Shown here piece after piece: positions 1-7,301 of a stretch of 43,102 nucleotides of DNA. Source of the DNA: a virus; the IMG/VR virus record IMGVR_UViG_3300017991_000178, positions 1 through 43,102 of that record. The stretch is one strand, 5' to 3'. Below the pieces are notes generated by a model. The model was not told the origin of the DNA. It ran no database searches and was given only the letters and a program-made list of their open reading frames with translations. Both the position numbers and the translations under genes were made by a program. The stretch's first letter is position 1. Each line of letters begins with the position of its first letter.

Positions 1-273
1 GGCATCAGCTGGTGCCTGGACCCGATGAGCTTCTACCTCGCGATGCGGTGGGGGCGCGGCAACGCCAGGCCGAGCCCGTACCACGACCGCGTTGCTGTCA
101 TCCGCGGCGACAAGATCGTGGTCGTCGCGCCGACCGACTGGGGTCCGGCGAAGTGGACCAACAAGAACGGCGACCTCTCCCTCGGTGCCATCCAGGCCAT
201 CGAGGCGCGCACCGGGCAGACCGCTCGGTTCACCTGGGCGGAGAACGACACCCCGCTCGGTCTGGTGCGATGA
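1..273 (+). CDS. Hypothetical protein, 5' end cut by the window edge
   Basis: The reading frame is open from base 1 and ends at the TGA at 271-273. An internal ATG at 25 has no convincing ribosome binding site, so the true start is probably upstream of the window. The visible C-terminal 90 residues are soluble, with a conserved-looking stretch of hydrophobic strands (VAVIRGDKIVVVAPTDWG) and no cysteines or membrane segment. I do not recognise the family. Its stop overlaps the start of the next gene (ATGA), so the two are translationally coupled. Confidence 0.7.
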   Translation, partial: GISWCLDPMSFYLAMRWGRGNARPSPYHDRVAVIRGDKIVVVAPTDWGPAKWTNKNGDLSLGAIQAIEARTGQTARFTWAENDTPLGLVR

Positions 274-803
274 TGGCGGGACCATTCCCGAAGAGGACCC
301 GCGAGATGCTTCGCGCTGTTCTCGAGGACGTCGAGACCAGCGGCGTCGACAAGGCGCTGCTGGACATCGAGCGCATCATCCTGAAACCGCAGTCGGCGTC
401 ACCACCCTTCGCGCCTCCGCGGTTCAAGCTCCCTGCCGACCGGACCGCGGTTTCAAAGAGCCTGGTCATCCACGGCAAGGACAGCACGAAGCGCTACGAC
501 ATCACGCTCGGCTACTACCCGGATGGAAAGCTCGGCGAGGTGTTCGTCCGGCAGGAGAGGGAGGGCGGAACGGTGGGCTCGTTGCTTGACGCGACAGCGA
601 CCGTCATCAGCATCGCGCTGCAATACGGAGTGCCCTGGCCGGTCTTCGCGGAGAAGCTCGCGCACCAGCGCTTTGAGCCGGCCGGCATGACGGAGGATAG
701 CGACAACGAGCTGAAAATGGTATCGTCTCTGCTCGACTACTTTGCGAGGTGGGTGTCGAAGCGCGTCCGTCTCGCGACGGAAAGTGATGGCGACGATGAC
801 TGA
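270..803 (+). CDS. Stand-alone TSCPD-domain protein (ribonucleotide reductase-like C-terminal domain)
   Basis: 177 residues. Residues ~70-140 match the TSCPD domain: a glycine-rich turn (YYPDGKLGEVFV), a GG-TVGSLLDA segment and a helix with SIALQYGVPWPVFAEKL. TSCPD is normally the C-terminal domain of class II (B12-dependent) ribonucleotide reductases, or occurs alone in phages. No reductase catalytic domain is present here. The N-terminal 60 residues are a helical, charged extension. The start at 270 is set by the ATGA overlap with the upstream stop. Its exact role is unknown; an effect on nucleotide metabolism is inference from the domain only. Confidence 0.7.
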   Translation: MMAGPFPKRTREMLRAVLEDVETSGVDKALLDIERIILKPQSASPPFAPPRFKLPADRTAVSKSLVIHGKDSTKRYDITLGYYPDGKLGEVFVRQEREGGTVGSLLDATATVISIALQYGVPWPVFAEKLAHQRFEPAGMTEDSDNELKMVSSLLDYFARWVSKRVRLATESDGDDD

Positions 804-1077
804 AAAGCTCACGGGTCGCGGCATACGAATCATGAGGGCGATGAAGAGGTGGCCTGGCGCGCTGCAGGCGGTGGACCGGGCGACCGAGTTCTACGGGGAC
901 GTCATCGAGGCTGTGGACGTCGAAGACCGCGGCGGGATGCTCTACGCGGTGCTCGGGGTGAAGACCTGGCGCTGGCTCCTGCACCCCATCCGGGTTGCGC
1001 GGGCGACCCGGGCAGCCGAGGTCGCGGTCATCCGCTGGGAGGGCAAGGTGGAGATTCGCCCCATCTGGAGCTGGTGA
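796..1077 (+). CDS. Hypothetical small basic protein
   Basis: 93 residues from ATG 796. An in-frame ATG at 787 is also possible, but GGAAAG at 779-784 sits 11 bases from 796 and only 2 from 787. The protein is Arg- and Trp-rich at its C-terminus with alternating hydrophobic strands, and has no cysteine motif or transmembrane segment. I do not recognise it. It overlaps the TSCPD gene by 8 bases, and its stop overlaps the ATG of the nuclease-like gene, so it belongs to the same coupled operon. Confidence 0.65.
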   Translation: MTEKLTGRGIRIMRAMKRWPGALQAVDRATEFYGDVIEAVDVEDRGGMLYAVLGVKTWRWLLHPIRVARATRAAEVAVIRWEGKVEIRPIWSW

Positions 1078-1613
1078 TGGCTGACGAGGGCCAACGAGAG
1101 CGCCGCTGTGCGGCCGAGGACCTGGGAGGGGCAACGGCTCGTCCCAGGGCGGGCGCGGGCGACACGCGCCGGCTGTGGGGCACGTGGGATAGGTTTGGGC
1201 GCTGGCGCAGCCCCAGGTGGCGCTCGTGGGTCAGGACCCTCCCTTGCGTTTGTAACGGGTCTTACCAAACCATCGCGGCCCACTTCCGCTACGGCAGCCA
1301 GGTCGGGACCGGGGCGAAGCCGGACGACTTCCTGGTCTACCCGGTGACCCATGAGACCCACCAGCGCTGGCACCAGACCGGGCAGCCGAGCTGGGCGCAG
1401 CAGGCGGAGTGGGTTGCCGGGGTGTGGAGGATGGCGGCGCGGCGAGGGCTGTTGGCCATCACGGACACCGCTGGCTTCATGGCGGTCGAGCAACTGACCT
1501 CCGTTCAGGACGGGGCGTTCAACTACGACAACGCGGTGCGGAACCTCCGCGCTGCTCTTGAAACCGAGTCGGTCCTCATCACTGGACCGGCTGGAGGGTG
1601 GATTGATTTTTGA
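1077..1613 (+). CDS. DUF968/Ref-like putative HNH-type nuclease
   Basis: 178 residues, starting at the ATG that overlaps the upstream TGA. The central segment reads like the DUF968/Ref/NinG-associated zinc nuclease core. It has LPCVCNG, then AAHFRYGSQVGTGAKPDD, where GTGAKPDD is a hallmark of that family, then HETHQRWHQTG with three spaced histidines. The usual CxxC is reduced to CxC here. A helical tail follows at ~115-178. Members of this group are recombination- or RecA-associated endonucleases in phages. The family call is moderately firm, but activity is not shown. Confidence 0.65.
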   Translation: MADEGQRERRCAAEDLGGATARPRAGAGDTRRLWGTWDRFGRWRSPRWRSWVRTLPCVCNGSYQTIAAHFRYGSQVGTGAKPDDFLVYPVTHETHQRWHQTGQPSWAQQAEWVAGVWRMAARRGLLAITDTAGFMAVEQLTSVQDGAFNYDNAVRNLRAALETESVLITGPAGGWIDF

Positions 1614-1629
1614 CGGGGAGACGAAAGGG

Positions 1630-2013
1630 ATGAAGTGCAAAAAGTGTGATGGCCCAGTCGGGCGCTTCTCAAGGGACGGTCTCTGCCGCAGCTGTCGGAG
1701 CTACGGCAAGAAGAAGCAAGGGGACAAACCACGACCGCGGAAGGCGTGCGCCGACTGCGGTGAGCTGCTTGCGCCGCGGGCTCGGAACCCGCTCTGCGTG
1801 AAGTGCAGGAAGAAAAAGCAGAAGGCTGAACGGCTGGCGAACGCGCCGCGATGCAAAGAGTGCGGCAAACCCATCAGCGCCACAAGCCGAACCGGCCTCT
1901 GCCGAGGCTGCTACTACTCGTCGAGCGCGCACCGAGAAAGGCGCGACCAGCTATGGAGGCAGGTCGACTACGGTCTGCGGACCGGGGAGAGCTGCTACGG
2001 GAGAGACTCATGA
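1630..2013 (+). CDS. Multi-zinc-ribbon protein
   Basis: 127 residues with at least five CxxC pairs: CKKC, CRSC, CADC/CVKC, CKEC and CRGC. They are arranged as three repeated zinc-knuckle units separated by Lys/Arg-rich linkers. The repetition (KCKKCDGP..., CADCGELL..., RCKECGKP...) suggests internal duplication. The start ATG at 1630 follows a GAAAGGG Shine-Dalgarno. It is probably a nucleic-acid-binding or scaffolding protein. The last codons overlap the start of the transglycosylase by 4 bases. This is one of roughly thirty cysteine-pair proteins in this window. Confidence 0.75.
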   Translation: MKCKKCDGPVGRFSRDGLCRSCRSYGKKKQGDKPRPRKACADCGELLAPRARNPLCVKCRKKKQKAERLANAPRCKECGKPISATSRTGLCRGCYYSSSAHRERRDQLWRQVDYGLRTGESCYGRDS

Positions 2014-3020
2014 AGAACCTACTCGTAACTGTTGCCGTCGTGGTGGCGGCGCTCTTGTTTTCCAACCGGGCGGCGGCGCGCGAACCGGCAGCGAAGTCTG
2101 TCGCGACCGCAGTCCCTGCATCGATGAGCACCACGGTGTTCATGCGAGGGCTCGGTGCCTTGCGCGGACACATGAAGCACGTCGATGCCAAGCTCACGGC
2201 GCGGCTCGAGAAGGAGGCGCGGGCGGTGGTGTCGAAGCCAGGCAACACCTGGATGCCTGCGCATCTACTGCTCGGCCTCGCGATCACCGAGAGCGACCTG
2301 AAGTGGTGGCTGAAGCGCGGCTACGGAACCGTCGCGGACTGCGGGCTCACGCAGATCAACCTGACGAGCCTGCGGATGTCGTACCGAAAGAAGTGGTCGC
2401 TCTGCCGGATGCTTCGCGGGAAGCGCAAGGCCCCAGGCGGCAAGACGCCGACGACCCTCTCGATGGAGTGGACCATGAAGGAGCTGAACCACATCAAGGG
2501 GAAGTACTGCACCGCGTCCTGGCTGGCTCGCATCAAGCGCTGGCACCGCTGGTCGAAGTGGCGCGGGCTCACGGACCGGCAGCACTTCTTCCGGTGCATA
2601 CTCTCGGTCTACAACCAGGGTCCGCGGTGGCTCCCGCACCGCTACAACACCTGCACCTTCAAGCACCGCTTCATCGAGGACCCGCCCCAGAGCTTCCTGG
2701 ACAAGAAGGCGGCGAAGTGTCGGAGCAGGAACCTCTACTGGCTGCGGGCCTGGTGCTTCGGCGAGGGCGTGCGGCTCGGCAAGGCCCCGATGGTCAAGCG
2801 GCGCGGAAGGCTGCGGCGCGTGTCCTGTCGGCGCGTGTGGTCGATGGCCTACGTGAAGCGCATCTACAGCTACACGAAGCCACCAGCACCGAAGCTGCAG
2901 GCGTCATTGACACAGCCCCGCAGGCCTGCTAGTCTACACCCCAGCAGGTTAGCAGGGAGCAAAGCATGGCGAAGCCGACCAAGACCATCAACATCGACGC
3001 TGGCATCCACGAGGAAGTGA
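2010..3020 (+). CDS. Exported lytic transglycosylase-like protein
   Basis: 336 residues. Residues 1-23 form a signal peptide (MKNLL, a hydrophobic core, then AAA). The goose-lysozyme/SLT-type signature follows: ITESDL with the likely catalytic Glu94, then CGLTQINL at ~111-118, then VYNQGPRW, the usual AYNxGP motif. The enzyme should cleave peptidoglycan glycan strands in the periplasm. The middle and C-terminus are rich in Trp, Arg and Lys, with several cysteines that may form disulfides. The last ~35 residues are low-complexity and overlap both a promoter at 2907-2935 and the next gene, so they may be dispensable. Confidence 0.75.
   Translation: MKNLLVTVAVVVAALLFSNRAAAREPAAKSVATAVPASMSTTVFMRGLGALRGHMKHVDAKLTARLEKEARAVVSKPGNTWMPAHLLLGLAITESDLKWWLKRGYGTVADCGLTQINLTSLRMSYRKKWSLCRMLRGKRKAPGGKTPTTLSMEWTMKELNHIKGKYCTASWLARIKRWHRWSKWRGLTDRQHFFRCILSVYNQGPRWLPHRYNTCTFKHRFIEDPPQSFLDKKAAKCRSRNLYWLRAWCFGEGVRLGKAPMVKRRGRLRRVSCRRVWSMAYVKRIYSYTKPPAPKLQASLTQPRRPASLHPSRLAGSKAWRSRPRPSTSTLASTRK
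2907..2935 (+). promoter_or_regulatory. Sigma70-like promoter for the ribbon-helix-helix gene
   Basis: Perfect -35 TTGACA (2907-2912), a 17-base spacer and -10 TAGTCT (2930-2935), which keeps the TA...T core. It lies inside the 3' end of the transglycosylase gene and points at the ATG at 2966, with a strong AGGGAG Shine-Dalgarno between. The expected transcription start is near 2942. Confidence 0.65.
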
Positions 3021-3151
3021 AAATGCTGGCGCAACTCGACGGAACGCACCTGACGGTGTTGGTAGAAGGGCAGCTCCGAAAGCTGCTGCGAAGACGAGCG
3101 GAGGACCTGAAGCGGATGCGAAGGGCTCTCGGCCGACCCGCGGAAGGGTGA
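2966..3151 (+). CDS. Ribbon-helix-helix DNA-binding protein (Arc/MetJ type)
   Basis: 61 residues. An N-terminal beta strand (KTINIDAGI) is followed by two helices joined by a short turn (HEEVKMLAQLDG then LTVLVEGQLRKLL), the ribbon-helix-helix plan. The C-terminus is Arg-rich. Such proteins bind DNA as dimers and act as repressors or partners in segregation. The gene has its own promoter (2907-2935) inside the upstream gene, and AGGGAG at a good distance. It is the best candidate for a phage regulator here, but its target is unknown. Confidence 0.75.
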   Translation: MAKPTKTINIDAGIHEEVKMLAQLDGTHLTVLVEGQLRKLLRRRAEDLKRMRRALGRPAEG

Positions 3152-3196
3152 CCCGCGGCAAGGCATGAAGGGTCTTTCAGGGACGCGAGGTGAAAA

Positions 3197-3445
3197 ATGC
3201 AGATCCTACAAGAGCACAACATGGGAGTGCTGAACCAGAAGGTAGGCGAGGTGCTTCGCGCCTACCGCGGGCGGCGCGAGGAGAACATCAGGGAGTGGGA
3301 GCTTCTCGCTATCCGCGAGCGCATCGACGACATCGTAGAGCAGTCTCCCTTCGCGGGCGAGCTGCGCATCTTGGTCGGGTTCGACCAGGACGGAACACTG
3401 GGGGTGATCGTATGGCCGGAAGGCGCGCACGTCGCGAGCGCATAA
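3197..3445 (+). CDS. Hypothetical small acidic protein
   Basis: 82 residues, with a GAGGTG Shine-Dalgarno 5 bases before the ATG. The N-terminal two thirds look helical and charged (VLRAYRGRREENIREWELL), ending in a beta-rich segment (ELRILVGFDQDGTLGVIVW). There is no cysteine motif or membrane segment and I do not recognise the family. It overlaps the next gene by 34 bases in another frame. Confidence 0.65.
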   Translation: MQILQEHNMGVLNQKVGEVLRAYRGRREENIREWELLAIRERIDDIVEQSPFAGELRILVGFDQDGTLGVIVWPEGAHVASA

Positions 3446-3816
3446 AGCGGAAGCCTTACGCGCCGAAACAAGACGGCGACTACGCGCGCCAGCGCGCGGT
3501 CAGGCAGATGCAGCTCATCGTGAACAAGATGCGCGCTGGCTGGGCGACCGGGCAGCTGCGCTGGAACGAGGTGAAGTGGCTGCTCATTGCGATGGCAGAC
3601 CTCGTCCGCGAGGAGCTGGGTGTACAGGTGCGGATGGCGATGATCGACCAGGAGCAGGTTGGGCAGCGCTACTACCTCGCCCAGATCCAGGTGGGCGACC
3701 CGCCGAGCGTGATGACCATCGCGGAGCAGTTCCTCGCCTCCTTTGAAGCTGATAAACCGAGCGAGGGCGACGGCGACATCGCGTTGTCCTACTACAACTG
3801 TGAACCGGAGGTTTGA
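3412..3816 (+). CDS. Hypothetical protein
   Basis: 134 residues from ATG 3412, inside the 3' end of the preceding gene. It has an Arg/Lys-rich N-terminus (RRARRERIKRKPY), then long helices (RAVRQMQLIVNKMRAG..., IAMADLVREELG) and an acidic tail. The basic start could contact nucleic acid. It has no known motif. It ends 2 bases before the start of the endolysin gene, whose ribosome binding site it contains. Confidence 0.6.
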   Translation: MAGRRARRERIKRKPYAPKQDGDYARQRAVRQMQLIVNKMRAGWATGQLRWNEVKWLLIAMADLVREELGVQVRMAMIDQEQVGQRYYLAQIQVGDPPSVMTIAEQFLASFEADKPSEGDGDIALSYYNCEPEV

Positions 3817-3818
3817 AC

Positions 3819-4757
3819 ATGGAGACACTACGCTGGAACAAGACGGGCGAGATGATGCGCGGCATCGCCGTTCAGCGCTTCCAGGAGTTCGGCGAGCAAG
3901 TCGTCAGCGACATCAACTGGCTCGAAACGAACGGAGGCAGGTTCGGCAACGACGGCTGGTTCGGGGAGGACAGCCACAACCTCGCGCTACTCGTTCAGAA
4001 GAAGCTGGGGCTCGTCGAGGACGGCATCGTTGGTCCTGCGACCTGGACAGCGATCTTCAAGGCGCTCGACATCGCAGACCCGAACGCGCCGAAGGAGTAC
4101 GAGCGCGACGGCATCAAGGTCATCGACGGCCGCGGCATCTGGACCCCGGTCAAGAAGTACTTCGGTGTGAACCGAGCCTGGACCGGCGATGGCAAGAACG
4201 TGGTCCGCGGCGTGATGCTTCACCAGACCGGCTGCTACATGCCCGAGAGCTACGACGTCTGGCGGAAGATAAACGCGCACTGCGGTGTGACCCGCAAGGG
4301 CACCGTCATCCTGATGTTCCCGTTTGAGATGCTCATCTGGCACGGCAACGGTCTCACGCGTCCGACCATCGGCATCGAGATCGCTGGGCTCCTACGCGGC
4401 GTCGAGGGGCGGAGCAACACCCACTGGCCTCCGAGCGCGACACCGAACGAGCTGCTCGACATCCAGGTGAAGGCAGCGAACGTCCTGCTCACCATCATCG
4501 AGGAGGAGTTCGCGAAGCAGGGCGGGCGCTGGCAGGTCATCTACGCGCACAGGCAATCGAGCAACATGCGGATGAGTGACCCGGGCGAGGCCGTCTGGAA
4601 GCGCATCGGCCTTCCCTGGCTGGAGCGCACCGGCGCGACCTGTGGTGGCATCCCAGAGCTGGGCTCGTCCTCTGCGCACGACGAGTACTGCGTCGGGAAC
4701 GGGATGCCCATCCCGGCCGAGTGGAACGACGGCAACGCGCACAGGTTCTGGGGGTAG
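3819..4757 (+). CDS. Endolysin: peptidoglycan-binding domain plus N-acetylmuramoyl-L-alanine amidase
   Basis: 312 residues with CCGGAGG before the ATG. Residues ~15-85 look like a PG_binding_1 domain: a helical repeat with LVQKKLGLVEDGIVGPATWTA, where DGIVGPxTW is the hallmark. Residues ~105-265 are an Amidase_2-type zinc amidase: VMLHQTGC (His135), a second His near IWHGNG (His175), TIGIEIAG, and YAHRQ...SDPG (His244 with Asp254). It should cut the amide bond between MurNAc and the stem peptide. There is no signal peptide, so export would need a holin or another route. The tail has two more cysteines of unknown role. Confidence 0.85.
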   Translation: METLRWNKTGEMMRGIAVQRFQEFGEQVVSDINWLETNGGRFGNDGWFGEDSHNLALLVQKKLGLVEDGIVGPATWTAIFKALDIADPNAPKEYERDGIKVIDGRGIWTPVKKYFGVNRAWTGDGKNVVRGVMLHQTGCYMPESYDVWRKINAHCGVTRKGTVILMFPFEMLIWHGNGLTRPTIGIEIAGLLRGVEGRSNTHWPPSATPNELLDIQVKAANVLLTIIEEEFAKQGGRWQVIYAHRQSSNMRMSDPGEAVWKRIGLPWLERTGATCGGIPELGSSSAHDEYCVGNGMPIPAEWNDGNAHRFWG

Positions 4758-4758
4758 C

Positions 4759-4983
4759 ATGGCAGACAACAGCGAAACCAGAGAGGACGCCTTTCGCGCC
4801 GTGGCGCGCATCGCCACGATGGCGAACGGCTCGAACAAGATCGCGGCTGCGCTGCTGACGCTGGCCAACTGGACAGGCGGTCCGAAGGAGGACCTGCCGT
4901 CGTGCAGCCCGAAGGACATCGTGGACACCTACAAGCAGATGCTCGCCGAGATCGAACACCACGAGACGGAGCGCGGGCTATGA
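4759..4983 (+). CDS. Hypothetical small protein downstream of the endolysin
   Basis: 74 residues beginning 1 base after the endolysin stop. Mostly helical and acidic, with a single cysteine (PSCSPKD). No membrane segment, so it is not a holin. I do not recognise the family. Its stop overlaps the next start (ATGA at 4980). Confidence 0.6.
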   Translation: MADNSETREDAFRAVARIATMANGSNKIAAALLTLANWTGGPKEDLPSCSPKDIVDTYKQMLAEIEHHETERGL

Positions 4984-5246
4984 TCAAGGTGCCACCCAAC
5001 TGCCCGAAGTGCGGGAAGCAGACGCGCGCAGGCATCGCGGGCGGGAAGGGCGACCCTCCCTTGGTCCCGCTGTTCATCTGCTACGAGTGCAACCAGGCGC
5101 GCGTGGTCGGAGCGAACGATGTGGTGACCTGGTGGCTGTTCTGGACGCGCGGAAGGGTCGAGGCCGACGACCGCTGGGTCGACGTTTCGGAGCTGACCGC
5201 GCCAGAGCCCGCTTCGAAGGAGGAGGCTGATGATAAGCAAGTGTAG
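4980..5246 (+). CDS. Zinc-ribbon protein
   Basis: 88 residues. An N-terminal CPKC and a later CYEC (about 30 residues on) form a single zinc ribbon; a Trp-rich strand segment (VVTWWLFWTRG) and an acidic tail follow. Phage zinc ribbons of this size are usually nucleic-acid- or protein-binding, but no specific role can be named. Starts in ATGA overlap with the preceding gene and overlaps the next by 17 bases. Confidence 0.65.
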   Translation: MIKVPPNCPKCGKQTRAGIAGGKGDPPLVPLFICYECNQARVVGANDVVTWWLFWTRGRVEADDRWVDVSELTAPEPASKEEADDKQV

Positions 5247-5475
5247 AAGCTGCGGCGCGGAGGTCATCTGGACCAAGACCGAGGCCGGCAAGAACATGCC
5301 GGTCGATGTCGACCCAAACGAGAAGGGCAACATCGTGATGCTCCCTCCGAAAGGGAACGGTCCTCCGCGCGCCGTCTACGTTGACCTGATGAACCACGAA
5401 GAGTACCGGGACGAGCCGAAGTACCTGAGCCACTTCGCGACGTGCCCAGACGCAACCGGATGGAGGAAGAAGTAG
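5230..5475 (+). CDS. Small zinc-finger protein (CxxC...H...C type)
   Basis: 81 residues. It opens with CRSCGAEVIWTKTEAGKNMPVD, a pattern seen in many uncharacterised phage proteins, and closes with SHFATCPDA, which supplies a distant His and Cys. Together these would make one zinc site. AAGGAGGAGG precedes the ATG, within the 3' end of the upstream gene. The neighbour immediately downstream is an SSB-like protein, so a role in DNA metabolism is plausible but inferred. Confidence 0.7.
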   Translation: MISKCRSCGAEVIWTKTEAGKNMPVDVDPNEKGNIVMLPPKGNGPPRAVYVDLMNHEEYRDEPKYLSHFATCPDATGWRKK

Positions 5476-5476
5476 C

Positions 5477-5767
5477 ATGGCAAGAGAACAAATGACCCGG
5501 GTGAAGTTGATGGGCCTCTGGTGGAACCAGACACGCGACGGGCAGGAGTACCTGCGCGGGCGGCTGGGCGCATCGACCGTCTGGATCTTCCCGAACAACT
5601 ACAAGGACAACGACCAGAGCAACGAGCCGGATATGATCGTCTACCTTTCGCCTGGCGCGAAGAAGAAGGAGGACGACGAGCGCAACCCACCGACGGGCGG
5701 GCGGCGCGGTGGCGGGCGACGCGATGATGCGCCTCCGCCTCCCGGCGACGACGACATCCCGTTCTAG
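5477..5767 (+). CDS. Small single-stranded-DNA-binding-like protein with acidic SSB tip
   Basis: 96 residues. Residues ~5-60 form a short beta-rich unit (VKLMGLWWNQTRDGQEYLRG ... VWIFPNNYK) like an OB-fold-related phage/plasmid family. Residues ~60-90 are a charged, Gly/Pro-rich linker. The last residues are DDDIPF, the classic SSB C-terminal tip that recruits replication and repair proteins. The body is much shorter than a canonical SSB (about 110 residues of OB fold). I infer ssDNA or SSB-partner binding; the tail is what the sequence shows best. Confidence 0.6.
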   Translation: MAREQMTRVKLMGLWWNQTRDGQEYLRGRLGASTVWIFPNNYKDNDQSNEPDMIVYLSPGAKKKEDDERNPPTGGRRGGGRRDDAPPPPGDDDIPF

Positions 5768-5786
5768 CGGGAAAGGAGAGGGTGAC

Positions 5787-6203
5787 ATGGCAAACGACGA
5801 GAAACGACGAGACCCTGCAGCGATGCTCGCGACGCTGATCATGGAGAAGACCTGGGACTGGGACGAGGTCCAGGCGGTCTACATCCCCAAGAAGATGCAC
5901 CGCGAGCTACAGCGGCTCACGGAACGCATCGCGAAGGAGATGCCTGACGTTCGCAACGGCCCGTCCGACCCGAGCAACCTTCAGCACTTCGTGGCGATGG
6001 CGGTCGCTTACCAGATGGGCATGGCGACGCTGCACCTGCTTTCGCGCAAGCCGATGATCAGGCTGATCGCTGTCTTCGGTGAGGTGCTGGGAGAGATCTT
6101 GGGCGACCTCTTTGACGACGACGAGAAGGCAGGCGAGGGGAAGGCGAAGGACGGGAGCGAAGCGAAGGACGGCGAGCACCGAGAAACCTCGCCGCTCAAC
6201 TGA
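5787..6203 (+). CDS. Hypothetical helical protein with acidic linker
   Basis: 138 residues, with GGAAAGGAGAGG ahead of the ATG. A helical domain (KKMHRELQRLTERIAKEM; FVAMAVAYQMGMATLHLL) includes one strongly hydrophobic stretch (LIAVFGEVLGEILGDLF), then a low-complexity Asp/Glu/Lys tail. Not clearly transmembrane. No family recognised. The stop overlaps the following ATG by one base. Confidence 0.65.
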   Translation: MANDEKRRDPAAMLATLIMEKTWDWDEVQAVYIPKKMHRELQRLTERIAKEMPDVRNGPSDPSNLQHFVAMAVAYQMGMATLHLLSRKPMIRLIAVFGEVLGEILGDLFDDDEKAGEGKAKDGSEAKDGEHRETSPLN

Positions 6204-6637
6204 TGCAGGAGCAAGTCGCAACCGAGCTGCGCGCAGCACTGGGACGCATCGCGCAGTGGTGGGAACAAGGAGAGTTCGCCACGCTCGACAAGGCGGAGGC
6301 GATGGTGCGAGAGTACGTTGCCGACGCCGAGGCTGACGCGGGGGTCCCGATGGGCGTCCGCGTCAGCCAGGTCGAGCTGCAGGACGCGTGGCGCATCGAG
6401 GTTTTGATGAAGGGCGAGGTCATCGCGAGCGAGGACCTGTCCATCTACCCGAGCGGCGTTGGGGTCGCCGTCCCTGGTCCGAAGAACCTCGAGGACAGCG
6501 TGCAGGCTATCTGCCGAGCGATGGACCGGCTCGGCTGGATGGTCGACCGCTACGAGTTCGAGAGCGGGATGGACGGGGCGACCAACCTCGTCATCCACGC
6601 TCAGTCGCTACGTCGCAAGACGGGGAAGCGAGGATGA
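6203..6637 (+). CDS. Hypothetical protein
   Basis: 144 residues, starting at the ATG overlapping the previous TGA. Helical N-terminus followed by beta strands (RIEVLMKGEVIASEDLSIYPSG) and a basic end (RRKTGKRG). It has no cysteines and no recognised motif. The layout of helix then beta sheet is similar to 10409-10705, but I cannot claim homology. Confidence 0.6.
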   Translation: MQEQVATELRAALGRIAQWWEQGEFATLDKAEAMVREYVADAEADAGVPMGVRVSQVELQDAWRIEVLMKGEVIASEDLSIYPSGVGVAVPGPKNLEDSVQAICRAMDRLGWMVDRYEFESGMDGATNLVIHAQSLRRKTGKRG

Positions 6638-6723
6638 AATGACCGAGATAAACGAACGCAGCAAGCACATGGGCATCGCTTGAGAAATGGCTGAAGGAGA
6701 CGGCCTGGAAGTGGAACCAGGGC

Positions 6724-7020
6724 ATGGAGCAAGCCGACGACATCCGCGGCGCGCTGATCAGCGTGGGCGAGACCTACGAGGAGCTGCTCGACACCGAGAT
6801 CGAGTTGTACTCCGAGGAGGACCCGGACGGCACCGGCTTCTACCTCTCGATGCTCATCGAGCGGGAGCCCCCGGACCCAGGGCATCGCGACACCATCGGA
6901 CCCGTGCGGTTCGAGTACGTGCCCGGAGCCACACCGGAGCAGCGGAAGAAGTATGCCGAGGCGATGCAGTCGAAGCGCGCGAAGGCTGCCGAGGCCCTCG
7001 CGGAAAGCGCGGAGCGATGA
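6724..7020 (+). CDS. Hypothetical acidic protein, possibly the frameshifted remainder of a longer gene
   Basis: 98 residues from ATG 6724, which has a poor ribosome binding site. The same frame is open back to 6652 and reads like real coding sequence there (ASLEKWLKETAWKWNQ), but has no start codon. In the neighbouring frame an ATG at 6639 with AGGA 4 bases upstream opens a 14-codon ORF that ends at 6683. Joining the two needs one skipped base near 6660-6672. The C-terminus is Ala/Glu-rich helix. The stop overlaps the next ATG. Confidence 0.55.
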   Translation: MEQADDIRGALISVGETYEELLDTEIELYSEEDPDGTGFYLSMLIEREPPDPGHRDTIGPVRFEYVPGATPEQRKKYAEAMQSKRAKAAEALAESAER

Positions 7021-7301
7021 AGCAGGAGATCATCTGCTTGTCGTGCGCGGCCGACTCGCTGAAGCGCTACAAGGCTCTGGGCGAGGGCGAGTCCGTGGAA
7101 CCCTGGCCAGGTGAGTTCGTGCAGCACGTTCCCGGCAAGGCGCTCGACGACTACCGCTGCGACTACTGCGGCGACGACATCAAGTCGGGAGCGGAGTGCT
7201 GCGCGCGAGGCAACTACCTGCGCGGCGGGAACATCGACGGCTGGTGGGTGGACTTCATCCGCGTGAACCACGCACCGCACCTGTACAGGCTGAAGCGATG
7301 A
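7017..7301 (+). CDS. Zinc-ribbon protein
   Basis: 94 residues with CLSC near the N-terminus, then CDYC and CC (residues ~45-62), enough for one or two zinc sites. The C-terminus is WVDFIRVNHAPHLYRLKR; the NHAPHL here resembles the N-terminal NNAPHL leader found on several other proteins in this window, and may be chance. Coupled by ATGA overlaps on both sides. Confidence 0.65.
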   Translation: MKQEIICLSCAADSLKRYKALGEGESVEPWPGEFVQHVPGKALDDYRCDYCGDDIKSGAECCARGNYLRGGNIDGWWVDFIRVNHAPHLYRLKR

